Source: Bacillota bacterium (lineage in GTDB: Bacteria > Bacillota > Clostridia > Christensenellales > Christensenellaceae). Taken from it: a DNA stretch of 64,000 bases. Positions 1-8,017 of the stretch are shown here, in pieces. The notes beneath the pieces were generated by a model, which did no database searches, had not been told where the DNA came from, and saw only the letters and a program-made list of their open reading frames with translations. Where the stretch lies: assembly GCA_023393165.1 (NCBI GenBank), contig JAEWMJ010000004.1:124001-188000 (forward strand), written 5' to 3'. A program made the position numbers and the translations under genes. Each line of letters starts with the position of its first letter. Position 1 is the stretch's first letter.

Positions 1-653
1 GTTACTCTCTGGCTGAGGTCACCCTGTGAAATTTTGGCCGCCGTTTCTCTTAAATTCTTTACAGGATTGATTATGATATTTGTGGAAAACAGGCTGACAA
101 TGATAATTACAACACAAGCGGACAAATATATCCATATAATCTGCTGTTTTAATTTATCGAGAGTGTCCATCACATCCTGGATACTGGTGGAATATACAAG
201 AACGCCGATGTTCTTTCCCTGTGCACGAATTCCCGCCGTATAATCTATTGCCCAGAATTTGCTCCCGTCATCGTTTGTAACCAGATGAAAACCGTAAGAA
301 AGAGATTTGTTCTCCTGCAATACGTCGTTAACTTCCCGGTAATTTAAAAAAAGACCGTTCATTGCAGAAAAACTGTCCGCTTGCACGATCCCGGAATTAT
401 TCAAAACCAGCAGCCTGCCGCCGATATCCTTTCCGCTTGTACGTATGCTGTTATACAGGGAGTTCGCATCCGAAGACTCCAGATAAGGCGCCACAAGAAC
501 CGAGATTTTATTTACGTTCGTTATCTGGCTGTTAATCCTTTGATTCACAAAATAGTCTTCTACCAGCGAAGATACGAATATCGCCACCAGGCCGAGTACC
601 GCGCCTGCTAGCAGCAGGTAAATCACCACGAACCTCCACCGGATGGAGTACAT
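1..653 (-). CDS. Sensor histidine kinase, N-terminal part (runs off the window)
   Basis: Only the first 217 codons are present; the gene continues beyond base 1. The visible part has a membrane segment at about residues 7-29, an extracytoplasmic sensor region at about 31-168, a second membrane segment at about 171-195 and the beginning of a HAMP linker (INPVKNLRETA, then KISQGDLSQRV). The kinase core (H-box, ATPase) is outside the window. The ATG at 653 follows the response-regulator stop by 4 bases, so the two form a two-component operon. The arrangement is that of WalK/PhoR-type kinases. The signal sensed cannot be told from the sequence. Confidence 0.85.
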   Translation of the reverse strand, partial: MYSIRWRFVVIYLLLAGAVLGLVAIFVSSLVEDYFVNQRINSQITNVNKISVLVAPYLESSDANSLYNSIRTSGKDIGGRLLVLNNSGIVQADSFSAMNGLFLNYREVNDVLQENKSLSYGFHLVTNDDGSKFWAIDYTAGIRAQGKNIGVLVYSTSIQDVMDTLDKLKQQIIWIYLSACVVIIIVSLFSTNIIINPVKNLRETAAKISQGDLSQRV

Positions 654-657
654 TAAT

Positions 658-1344
658 TTACTTATTCGTAAAATAATACCCAACCCCCCATTTTGTCAGG
701 ATATATTCCGGTTTGGCAGGATTCTTTTCTATTTTCTCACGAAGACGCCTGATATGCACGTCAACCGTTCTGAGGTCTCCGATATGCTTCCATACGATCT
801 CCAGAAGCTGGTTGCGGTTGTATACTTTTCCTCTGTTTGTGATAAACAGGTTGAGCAGATCAAATTCCTTGGCAGTCAGATTAACGTCCCGTCCGGATAT
901 CTCCACGCTTCTGTTTGCAAGGTTGACAGTCATTTCGCCCACCGTTATGGACTGCTCGTTTTCAGCGCGCTTGTTCACTGACGTCCTTCTGAAAATCGTT
1001 TTGATGCGCGCCTTCAGTTCCAGCATATTAAAAGGCTTGGTCATATAATCGTCTGCGCCGTATTCCAGCCCCATTATTTTATCCATGTCCGTGTCTTTTG
1101 CCGTCAGCATAATGATTGGTACGTCGGATATGGCGCGGATTTTCTGGCAGACTTCCGTCCCGTCCAGTTTTGGGAGCATTAAATCCAAAAGAACAAGATC
1201 ATGTTTTCCCGGATCAAATGTCTCCAGGGCTTCTTCCCCGTCGTATGCTACGTCTATCGTATATCCTTCCTGATGTTCCAGATTAAATCTTAATCCTTTT
1301 ACCATTGCAGGTTCGTCATCAACAATCAGAATGTTTTTTGGCAT
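658..1344 (-). CDS. OmpR/PhoB-family response regulator (WalR/PhoP-like)
   Basis: A 228-residue DNA-binding response regulator, the normal length for the family. The receiver domain has the acidic pocket D9-D10, the phospho-acceptor D54 in LLDLMLP, T81 and K103 (TKPF). The C-terminal winged helix runs from about residue 130 and ends KWGVGYYFTNK, typical of OmpR proteins. The partner kinase starts 4 bases after its stop. A good sigma-A promoter lies upstream at 1460-1488. Sequence style is closest to the WalR/PhoP group, but regulon and essentiality cannot be inferred. The upstream small acidic gene is divergent. Confidence 0.93.
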   Translation of the reverse strand: MPKNILIVDDEPAMVKGLRFNLEHQEGYTIDVAYDGEEALETFDPGKHDLVLLDLMLPKLDGTEVCQKIRAISDVPIIMLTAKDTDMDKIMGLEYGADDYMTKPFNMLELKARIKTIFRRTSVNKRAENEQSITVGEMTVNLANRSVEISGRDVNLTAKEFDLLNLFITNRGKVYNRNQLLEIVWKHIGDLRTVDVHIRRLREKIEKNPAKPEYILTKWGVGYYFTNK

Positions 1345-1459
1345 AACCGCTATCTCCTTTTAATAAACCTTTCATTATTATACCATTATTTTCATATTTT
1401 AAAAGTTATATAATTGTGCGCACTTCAAGGCTCGAATTCCTTTTTGCATCACGTTTTTT

Positions 1460-1488
1460 ATTATACAATAGTTTAACCTTCTGTGCAA
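1460..1488 (-). promoter_or_regulatory. Sigma-A promoter of the two-component operon
   Basis: On the minus strand TTGCAC (-35, 1483-1488) and TATAAT (-10, 1460-1465) are separated by 17 bases. A second TATAAT-like box lies nearer the gene, around 1378-1383, but has a poor -35. Either would give a leader of under about 110 bases before the response-regulator start at 1344. Confidence 0.6.
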
Positions 1489-1619
1489 ATAAAGTGTAAA
1501 AGATGTAACACGGTTGAAAATAAAACGTAAATTGTATTTAAAGATACCGGACCGGCTGGTCTGCTATGAATTATTTTCAGATATTGAGGAATACTCTTTC
1601 AAAAAGGGCGGTATTGCAC

Positions 1620-1919
1620 ATGACTGAAGAACTGAAGGATGGAATTAAGCATATGTCTTCGGAAAACGAAATGATTGAAGACGAGATCCCGATTGAAGAG
1701 ATCTTTACGGAAGATTTTATGCTTTCGTGCAGCGAATATTTGTCTATCGACCAGTTTCTTGAAGACTCGGGGATTGCCATTATGGAAGGCGTCGTTTACG
1801 AAGAAATCCAATCGCCCGAACTGGATACGTTTGTGAACGATAAAACTGATTTTGAGAACTGGCAGGAGATGTTTGACGCTGCTGTCGCCAACTATGAAAA
1901 TTTACGGGACTTGATGTAA
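1620..1919 (+). CDS. Hypothetical hyper-acidic small protein
   Basis: I do not recognise this gene. From the ATG at 1620 it encodes 99 residues, of which 28 are Asp/Glu and only 4 Lys/Arg. There is no signal peptide, membrane segment, Cys pair or repeat. The ATG at 1620 was chosen because GGGCGG lies 8 bases upstream. An in-frame ATG at 1566 would add 18 residues but has no Shine-Dalgarno sequence, and an ATG at 1653 is also possible. It is divergent from the two-component operon and convergent with cbiC. The charge recalls DNA-mimic or chaperone-binding proteins, but this is composition only; no function is assigned. Confidence 0.6.
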   Translation: MTEELKDGIKHMSSENEMIEDEIPIEEIFTEDFMLSCSEYLSIDQFLEDSGIAIMEGVVYEEIQSPELDTFVNDKTDFENWQEMFDAAVANYENLRDLM

Positions 1920-1936
1920 TGGATGACAACAAGGGC

Positions 1937-1956
1937 AGCGGAGCCGGCGGTCCGCT
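1937..1956. terminator. Hairpin between convergent genes
   Basis: AGCGGA and TCCGCT arms enclose an 8-base GC-rich loop, followed on the plus strand by TTATTTG. It lies between the acidic-protein gene (plus) and cbiC (minus) and could act as a weak terminator for either. Confidence 0.35.
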
Positions 1957-1969
1957 TATTTGAACCGGG

Positions 1970-2596
1970 TTATAATTGATACAAAATTGCATTTATAATG
2001 GCGGCAGCCACGTTGCTTCCGCCCTTCCGGCCTCTTGCGACAATAAAAGGCGTCCCGGCGCGCATGATCAGTTCCTTAGCTTCCACTACGTTTACAAAAC
2101 CAACCGGCACGCCCACGATCAGCAGCGGACGGATTTTTCCGCTGAAAATCAGGCCGTACAAGCAAATGAGCGCGGTTGGTGCGTTTCCTATCGCAAATAT
2201 CAGGGGACGGTTCATTTTGGCCGCCTTTTCCATGCTGACCGCGGCGCGGGTAATCTGTCTGCGCGCCGCTTCGGCCGCTATATCTTCGTCCGCCATAAAG
2301 CAAAACACCTCGCCGCCGAACTGCGCCAGCTTTTTTTTATTGATACCGGCCATAGCCATTTGCGTATCGGTTACAATACACGCCCCGTTCTGGATAGCTT
2401 CCTTTGCGGCAGCGACCGCATTATCCGAAAAAACAAGGTTCACCGCATAATCGAAATCGGCGGTAGTATGAATCACCCGCTTGATAATGGGCTCCTGCAC
2501 CGGATCGAGGATCACGTCTCCAAGCTCCTTGCCTATAATCTCAAAGCTCTTTTTTTCTATCTCCTGCGGAAGCATTGTTTTGAGTTCGCTGTTCAT
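1970..2596 (-). CDS. cbiC: Cobalt-precorrin-8 methylmutase (CbiC/CobH)
   Basis: This 208-residue cytosolic enzyme moves the C11 methyl group to C12, converting cobalt-precorrin-8 to cobyrinic acid. The catalytic histidine of the family is visible as H43 in RVIHTTADFDY. The conserved GNAPTAL and GVPVGFVNVVEAK blocks follow, and length is typical for CbiC. It is the last gene of the 19-gene cobalamin operon, and its ATG overlaps the cobO stop by 4 bases (ATGA), implying translational coupling. Control is by the B12 riboswitch at the head of the operon, about 18.5 kb upstream. Confidence 0.95.
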   Translation of the reverse strand: MNSELKTMLPQEIEKKSFEIIGKELGDVILDPVQEPIIKRVIHTTADFDYAVNLVFSDNAVAAAKEAIQNGACIVTDTQMAMAGINKKKLAQFGGEVFCFMADEDIAAEAARRQITRAAVSMEKAAKMNRPLIFAIGNAPTALICLYGLIFSGKIRPLLIVGVPVGFVNVVEAKELIMRAGTPFIVARGRKGGSNVAAAIINAILYQL

Positions 2597-3111
2597 CGTT
2601 CTATTCCTTTCCTTGCCATTACACCCTTGTCGTACGGATGACGGATTTTTTTGATTTCCGAAATATAATCCGCCCTGTCCAGCAGTTCCTGTGCGGGATA
2701 CCTTCCTGTCAAAACCACTTCCAGCCCCTCCGGACGTTTATCCAGAAAAGAACAAAGCAATTCTTTTTCAAGAAGGCCGCACGAACATGCGCCGATGGCC
2801 TCGTCCAGAATCATCAAGTCGTAATTTGAAGACGCTTCCATTACCATTTGAAGGTTTTGCGTATGCATTAAAAGCGCGGCTTCCTTTTCTTCTTCATTCA
2901 TGTTCCAGACAAATTTCGAGCTGCCTTTTCCGCGGATTACGGTTATATTCTCTAATTTTTCAAAACTGGCCAGTTCTCCCGTTTTGCCGTTTTTCAGAAA
3001 CTGCACAATAAGCACCTTAAGACCATTTCCTGCCGCGCGGACAGCAAGCCCAACGGCGGCAGTGGTTTTTCCCTTGCCTTCTCCGCAATAAATGTGCACC
3101 AGCCCCTTCAT
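2593..3111 (-). CDS. cobO: Corrinoid adenosyltransferase (CobA/CobO/BtuR family)
   Basis: 172 residues; ATP:cob(I)yrinic acid a,c-diamide adenosyltransferase, which attaches the upper 5'-deoxyadenosyl ligand. The P-loop GEGKGKTTAA sits at residues 10-19. LMILDEAIGA (Walker B region) and VVLTGRYPAQELLDRADYISE are family signatures. ATGA overlaps of 4 bases join it to cbiP upstream and cbiC downstream. It follows cobyric acid synthase in the operon, in agreement with adenosylation close to the amidation steps. Confidence 0.94.
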   Translation of the reverse strand: MKGLVHIYCGEGKGKTTAAVGLAVRAAGNGLKVLIVQFLKNGKTGELASFEKLENITVIRGKGSSKFVWNMNEEEKEAALLMHTQNLQMVMEASSNYDLMILDEAIGACSCGLLEKELLCSFLDKRPEGLEVVLTGRYPAQELLDRADYISEIKKIRHPYDKGVMARKGIER

Positions 3112-4607
3112 ATCCCTTCCTCCAATATCTGATAAATCCGGTCCATATCCACGCTTTTCCTGAATCCGTCCGCCAGCAGATCGTATTGCCCCTTCTTTGC
3201 ATCTTCCCTGGGCTTATCGTTTAAAAAATCTGCGTCAATTCCTTTCAGGCTGCATAAAGCGCGCACCAGAAGGCTCGCTGTCTGGCTGTTGTCAAATATT
3301 CCGTGAATATAGCTTCCAAAAACATTTCCATAGTATAGCCCGTCCGCCTCGCTTTTTCCGTCCGATATATTTACCAGGGCGCAAGCATCTCCCTCCATAT
3401 CCGTATTTCCCATATGGATCTCATATCCTTCCACATAAGCGCCGGAAAGAGAAGACAGAGGCCCGGATATATCCGACATATGCCCTTTTACCTGCGTTCT
3501 TCTTTTCTGCCGCTTAAATACGGTATTGGCCGGCAGCAGGCCCAGCCCTTCCATCTCGCCGCCGTGTTCCACGCTAAAAGGATCGCTTAAACACCTCCCC
3601 AGCATCTGGTATCCGCCGCAAATCCCGAAAACGATCTTTCCTCTGGAAGCCTGCTCTTTTATTTTGGCCGCGAGGCCGTTTTCACGCATCCACGCAAGGT
3701 CTCCCATTGTATTTTTTGTACCGGGCAGGAATATGATATCCGGGTTTCCAAGCTGGCTGCGTTTCGTGACATAACGGACCGATACGCCGGGCAGGCCCGC
3801 CAACACATTAAAGTCTGTAAAATTGGATATGCGCGGCAGCCGGATCACCGCAATGTCAATCAGTCCGTCCGCATCCGTCTTCTCGAGCCTTTCGGAAAGG
3901 CTGTCTTCATCGTCCAGATCAAGTCGCATGTATGGGATCACACCCAGCACGGATTTTTGCGCGATTTCTTCCAGCATGGAAAGTCCTGGCCGCAGAATCT
4001 CCACGTCTCCGCGGAATTTGTTGATTAAAAGTCCCCGAACCATGTCCCATTCATCCTGTTCCAGCAGCATCAGCGTTCCGGCAAGGGACGCAAATACGCC
4101 ACCCCGGTCTATATCGCCTACGAGCAGCACGGGTGATTTTGACATTTTTGCCATACCCATATTGACAATATCCTCTGATTTAAGGTTTATTTCCGCCGGA
4201 CTGCCCGCTCCTTCCAGCACGATCACATCGTACTTTGCGCTGAGGGCTTGATAAGCCCGCATGATGTGGGGAATCAATTCTTTCTTATGCCTGTAGTACT
4301 CAGAGGCGGTCATGTTTCCCCATACTTCACCGTTTACGATCACCTGCGACCCGCTCTCGCTCGTAGGTTTTAGTAAAATGGGATTCATAAGCACGGACGG
4401 TTCCAATTCCGCCGCCTGCGCCTGCATCACCTGCGCGCGGCCCATCTCCAGTCCTTCCTTGGTTATAAAGGAATTGAGCGCCATATTTTGCGATTTAAAC
4501 GGAGCCACCCGGTATCCGTCCTGCCGGAGGACGCGGCACAGCGCCGCGGCAACAAAGCTTTTTCCCGCATTGGAAGTGGTTCCCTGTATCATGATTGATT
4601 TGGCCAT
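3108..4607 (-). CDS. cbiP: Cobyric acid synthase (CbiP/CobQ)
   Basis: 499 residues. It amidates side chains b, d, e and g of adenosyl-cobyrinic acid a,c-diamide, using glutamine and ATP. The N-terminal dethiobiotin-synthetase-like ATPase domain starts IQGTTSNAGKSFVAAAL. The C-terminal class-I glutamine amidotransferase has the nucleophile C330 in FGICGGYQMLG and the histidine in SYIHGIFDN. Length and domain order match CobQ, and the protein is distinct from CbiA in the same operon. It lies 1 base after cobD and overlaps cobO by 4 bases. Confidence 0.96.
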   Translation of the reverse strand: MAKSIMIQGTTSNAGKSFVAAALCRVLRQDGYRVAPFKSQNMALNSFITKEGLEMGRAQVMQAQAAELEPSVLMNPILLKPTSESGSQVIVNGEVWGNMTASEYYRHKKELIPHIMRAYQALSAKYDVIVLEGAGSPAEINLKSEDIVNMGMAKMSKSPVLLVGDIDRGGVFASLAGTLMLLEQDEWDMVRGLLINKFRGDVEILRPGLSMLEEIAQKSVLGVIPYMRLDLDDEDSLSERLEKTDADGLIDIAVIRLPRISNFTDFNVLAGLPGVSVRYVTKRSQLGNPDIIFLPGTKNTMGDLAWMRENGLAAKIKEQASRGKIVFGICGGYQMLGRCLSDPFSVEHGGEMEGLGLLPANTVFKRQKRRTQVKGHMSDISGPLSSLSGAYVEGYEIHMGNTDMEGDACALVNISDGKSEADGLYYGNVFGSYIHGIFDNSQTASLLVRALCSLKGIDADFLNDKPREDAKKGQYDLLADGFRKSVDMDRIYQILEEGI

Positions 4608-4608
4608 T

Positions 4609-5664
4609 TTATTTTCCCTTCAAAAAATCCCCGATTGCGCAAATAAGCTTTTCGTTCTGAGGATGAAGCCGAACCGCTATACGGTAAAAATCCGGTGAAA
4701 GTCCCCGGTAATTTGCACATGAACGGATAAGTATGCGCTTACTTAACAAAAATTCCTGCAAACCGTTTGCTTTTGATTTAAAAAAAATGAAATTTGCCCT
4801 GGAATCATAAACGTTAAACCCGAACTCTATAAGCCAGCTTTTTAAAAAATCCCGTTCAGCTGCAACGATACGGCGTGTTTTCAAGACATAATCTTTTTCC
4901 AGAACAGCGGCGGCTCCCGCTTCCTGAGCGACAACAGAAACGCTCCAGGCCTGCCCGCAGCGGGATACCATATCAATAATCCGCTTGTTTCCGCATAAAC
5001 CGTATCCAAGACGAAGCCCCGGAACCGCAAATATCTTGGTAAAGGCTTTGAGCAAAAACAGATTGGATTGTTTTAGAAAAGGTTTCATGGTATGTTCTTC
5101 GGGTCCTTCCAGAAAATCGTTGAAGCACTCGTCCACCACCAGCAATGTTCCGCAACAGGTGCATTGATCCAAAATCCGGCGCATGAGGTCAGGCTGAACA
5201 AGTACTCCCGTCGGATTGTTGGGGTTGCAGATAAAAACAATATCCAGCCCCTGATAGATGCACTCTAAAAAATCCGAATCCAGCCTGAAACCGTTCTCTT
5301 CCTTCAGTTTATAAAATCCCAGAGCGCATCCGGCTTCTGCCAGCGCGGTTTCATAATCCGCAAAACCGGGCGCTATCAGCAATGCTTTTTTCGGCCGCAG
5401 GGCCGAGACCAGGCGGTAAATCACATCGGCCGCACCGTTTCCGCAGACAATTTCATCCGGTTCAACGTCTTCCCACCCTGCGATGCATTTCTTTAGCCTG
5501 CGGCAGAGCGGATCGGGGTAATTGACGCAATTTTCCACACTGTTAAGGATTGACTGCCGCACGTTCCCCGCAAGGCCCAACGGATTGATGTTCGCCGAAA
5601 AATCCAGCACATCAGATCCGCCCGGCAGGGAATAAATATCCCCTCCATGTATTAAAGTTTCCAT
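4609..5664 (-). CDS. cobD: Threonine-phosphate decarboxylase (CobD, class-I aminotransferase fold)
   Basis: 351 residues from the ATG at 5664 (METLIHGGDIY), chosen because this N-terminus fits the family; in-frame codons further upstream lie inside cbiB. The enzyme makes (R)-1-aminopropan-2-ol phosphate, the linker joined to cobyric acid by CbiB. The PLP lysine is K210 in LKAFTKIFAVPGLRLGYG, with ICNPNNPTG before it. It overlaps the end of cbiB by 13 bases. Histidinol-phosphate aminotransferase is the closest alternative, but the context between cbiB and cbiP decides for CobD. Confidence 0.93.
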   Translation of the reverse strand: METLIHGGDIYSLPGGSDVLDFSANINPLGLAGNVRQSILNSVENCVNYPDPLCRRLKKCIAGWEDVEPDEIVCGNGAADVIYRLVSALRPKKALLIAPGFADYETALAEAGCALGFYKLKEENGFRLDSDFLECIYQGLDIVFICNPNNPTGVLVQPDLMRRILDQCTCCGTLLVVDECFNDFLEGPEEHTMKPFLKQSNLFLLKAFTKIFAVPGLRLGYGLCGNKRIIDMVSRCGQAWSVSVVAQEAGAAAVLEKDYVLKTRRIVAAERDFLKSWLIEFGFNVYDSRANFIFFKSKANGLQEFLLSKRILIRSCANYRGLSPDFYRIAVRLHPQNEKLICAIGDFLKGK

Positions 5665-6641
5665 ATCACACCGCCTGTCAGCATAAATATGACGCCTGAT
5701 TTTGCGGCGCTGCACGCCGCCAGGAACAAAACTGAAGTCATAGCGGAAAGACGGTTTGCCCTTATTATGTCGTCCGCACAAACGCTCCTGATGACGTCTC
5801 CGATCACCGGCTTTTTAACCAGTTTCCCGAAATAGTACGCGTCTCCGGCCAAGCCAATATTCAACGCGCCGGCGCAGACGGATTCTGTCTGCGCACTGTT
5901 GGGGCTCGCATGGCATAACCTGTCCCGTCTGAATATCCTCCATGCGTTTTTTGCGTCCATTCCGAGAAGAAATGCCGCTGCAATCATAAACAATGCCGTC
6001 AGCCGGGCCGGTATAAAGTTGAGCGCGTCGTCCAGTTTTGCTGCAAAACGCCCGAAATTAATATACCTGTCGTTTTTATATCCGATCATGGAATCCAGGG
6101 TGTTTGCCGCCTTATACATCCATCCAAGCGCAGGCCCGCCGATTGCCGTATACAGCATGGGCGCCGTAATACCATCCGATGTGTTCTCCGCCACCGTTTC
6201 AACCACAGCCTTGATAATACCTTCCCGCGACAGCGCTTCCGTATCCCGTCCGACGATCATGGAGACAGCGCGCCGCGCTTCCGAAATATCTCCCTGAAGA
6301 GCACGATAGACTTTTATGGCCTCTATCCTTAAGGATTTTGCCGCAAGGATCTGATAACACATCCATGTCTCCAGCGCAAACCAGAGCCAGAAGTATTGCG
6401 ACGCAATAAAAAGAATCAGCGCCGGTACGGCTGCTGCAAATGCAAGCACGCACAATGATAAAATCATGCCCGCCGCACGTTCTCCTTTTGGTGTTTTTTT
6501 ACATAATCTGCGAACCCTTTTTTCTCCCCGGCTGATTAAAAAACCAAAAAAGCATACCGGATGGGGCATCCCATGCGGGTCTCCGATGATTGCGTCCAAT
6601 ATAAATCCCGCAATGAAAGCGGCAACGGAATAAGCAATCAT
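5652..6641 (-). CDS. cbiB: Adenosylcobinamide-phosphate synthase (CbiB)
   Basis: 329 residues from the ATG at 6641 (MIAYSVAAFIAGF), which forms an ATGA overlap with cbiA. An earlier in-frame start would extend into cbiA. It is an integral membrane protein with hydrophobic segments near the N-terminus, at about 60-100 and near the C-terminus. Family motifs are DAIIGDPHGMPHPV, ETVAENTSDGITAP, YKAANTLDSMIGYKN and the C-terminal LVKKPVIGD. It condenses adenosylcobyric acid with aminopropanol phosphate. It is the last corrin-processing step encoded here, as no cobU, cobS or cobT follows. Confidence 0.95.
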   Translation of the reverse strand: MIAYSVAAFIAGFILDAIIGDPHGMPHPVCFFGFLISRGEKRVRRLCKKTPKGERAAGMILSLCVLAFAAAVPALILFIASQYFWLWFALETWMCYQILAAKSLRIEAIKVYRALQGDISEARRAVSMIVGRDTEALSREGIIKAVVETVAENTSDGITAPMLYTAIGGPALGWMYKAANTLDSMIGYKNDRYINFGRFAAKLDDALNFIPARLTALFMIAAAFLLGMDAKNAWRIFRRDRLCHASPNSAQTESVCAGALNIGLAGDAYYFGKLVKKPVIGDVIRSVCADDIIRANRLSAMTSVLFLAACSAAKSGVIFMLTGGVIWKL

Positions 6642-8017
6642 GCGTCTTGCCCTCTTTTTGGGGCATAGCGCGCACATTGATTCAAAAAAGCAAACGCCGC
6701 CCCGATATTTCCGTAAAAATAAAGGTGCGGAAAACCGGCGTACAGAGAAGTTGTCCCATAAGCGCAGCTTAAAATTCCTTCCCGCAGAGGCTGCTTTGTT
6801 TCATAAGCTTCCCCCGGCACTGTGCTGTCCCAGTAATGGAATTCGTGCCCGTTTATGGATCCGCCCTTTTTAAGGAGCATGGTATCGTGTTTTGCGGTGA
6901 GCGAAAGATATCCGAAACGGTTGAGCCGGCTGGTGCGGTAGCAATCCGCTTCAATCACGCCCGCCATTTCGTGCTTAATGCCCCTCTCATCCTCCATTGT
7001 CCGGTGCAGGTACATAAAACCGCCGCATTCGGCAACCGCCGGCAAACCGTCCGCAATACGCTCTTTTACCGAGAGAAGCATGCTTTGGTTGGAGGCAAGA
7101 TCACCGGCATACAATTCCGGGTATCCGCCGCCAAGCAAGAGGCCGTCCGCCTCTTCCGGAATTTTATCATCGTGGATCGGGCTGAATTCAACGATCCGCG
7201 CCCCCATTTCCGAAAGAAGGTCAATATTATCCTGATAATAAAAACAAAATGCACTGTCCCGCGCAACCGCGACGGTCACCCGTTTATCAAGGCGCGGCAA
7301 CAGGGGCGCATTGCAGGATATGCCGGGCGCTTCCCGGGCAATATGAAGCAGTCTCCCGATATCGACGCTTTCTTCCATTTGAGCGGCAATCCGGTTTAAT
7401 TTGTTTTTTAAATCCTGTACCTCCGCTGCGGTTACCAACCCTAAGTGCCGGCTTTTTAAAACACTTTCCGGCATATTGGGCAAAAAGCCCAATACGGGGA
7501 CGTCCAGCTCGTTTTCGATCATGCTTTTCAATTCTGCATAAAGGGAACCGGGTACCCTGTTTAATATCAATCCTTTGATTCCGCTGTTCCGCAGCGATAA
7601 AAATCCCTTGGCTACCGCGGCGGCCGAAACCGACATTCCCTTACAGTCCAACACCAGTATTACGGGGGTCCCTGTGGCTTTTGCAACCGCATAGGAACTT
7701 GCGTCCGTCGATCTTCCGGCAATGCCGTCATAATAGCCCATAACCCCTTCCATTACGGCGATATCGCATCCGGCGGCATTTTTTTGTAATAAATACCGTA
7801 CGGTATTTTCGTCCGATAAAAAAAGGTCCAGGTTTCTTGATTTTGCGCCGATGATTTCCGAATGAAACATGGGGTCTATATAATCCGGCCCGCATTTAAA
7901 CGAAGCGGTTTTAAGGCCGCGGGCGACAAGCGCCGTCAGCAGGCCGCAGGTAACCGTTGTTTTGCCTCCGCCCGAAGATACGCCTGCAATCATTAGCCTG
8001 GGAACGCTATTTATCAT
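6638..8017 (-). CDS. cbiA: Cobyrinic acid a,c-diamide synthase (CbiA)
   Basis: 459 residues. It amidates the a and c acetate side chains of cob(II)yrinic acid with glutamine and ATP. The N-terminal ATPase domain has the P-loop GVSSGGGKTT (residues 12-21) and FKCGPDYIDPMFH. The C-terminal amidotransferase has C331 in VAECGGFMYL, and GHEFHYW carries the histidine. The start at 8017 has AGAGGATTGG upstream and overlaps the cbiE-cbiT 3' end by 11 bases. It is distinguished from CbiP by length and by the SGGGKTT signature. Confidence 0.96.
   Translation of the reverse strand: MINSVPRLMIAGVSSGGGKTTVTCGLLTALVARGLKTASFKCGPDYIDPMFHSEIIGAKSRNLDLFLSDENTVRYLLQKNAAGCDIAVMEGVMGYYDGIAGRSTDASSYAVAKATGTPVILVLDCKGMSVSAAAVAKGFLSLRNSGIKGLILNRVPGSLYAELKSMIENELDVPVLGFLPNMPESVLKSRHLGLVTAAEVQDLKNKLNRIAAQMEESVDIGRLLHIAREAPGISCNAPLLPRLDKRVTVAVARDSAFCFYYQDNIDLLSEMGARIVEFSPIHDDKIPEEADGLLLGGGYPELYAGDLASNQSMLLSVKERIADGLPAVAECGGFMYLHRTMEDERGIKHEMAGVIEADCYRTSRLNRFGYLSLTAKHDTMLLKKGGSINGHEFHYWDSTVPGEAYETKQPLREGILSCAYGTTSLYAGFPHLYFYGNIGAAFAFLNQCARYAPKRGQDA

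Noticed and set aside
1976..2641. A 221-codon plus-strand frame opposite cbiC and cobO
   Set aside because: It is a GC-bias shadow of the well-supported cbiC gene, with no recognisable domain and no ribosome binding site.
5664..5781. Longer N-terminus for CobD starting at 5781
   Set aside because: The extra 39 residues overlap cbiB and do not resemble the family. METLIHGGDIY at 5664 is the usual start.
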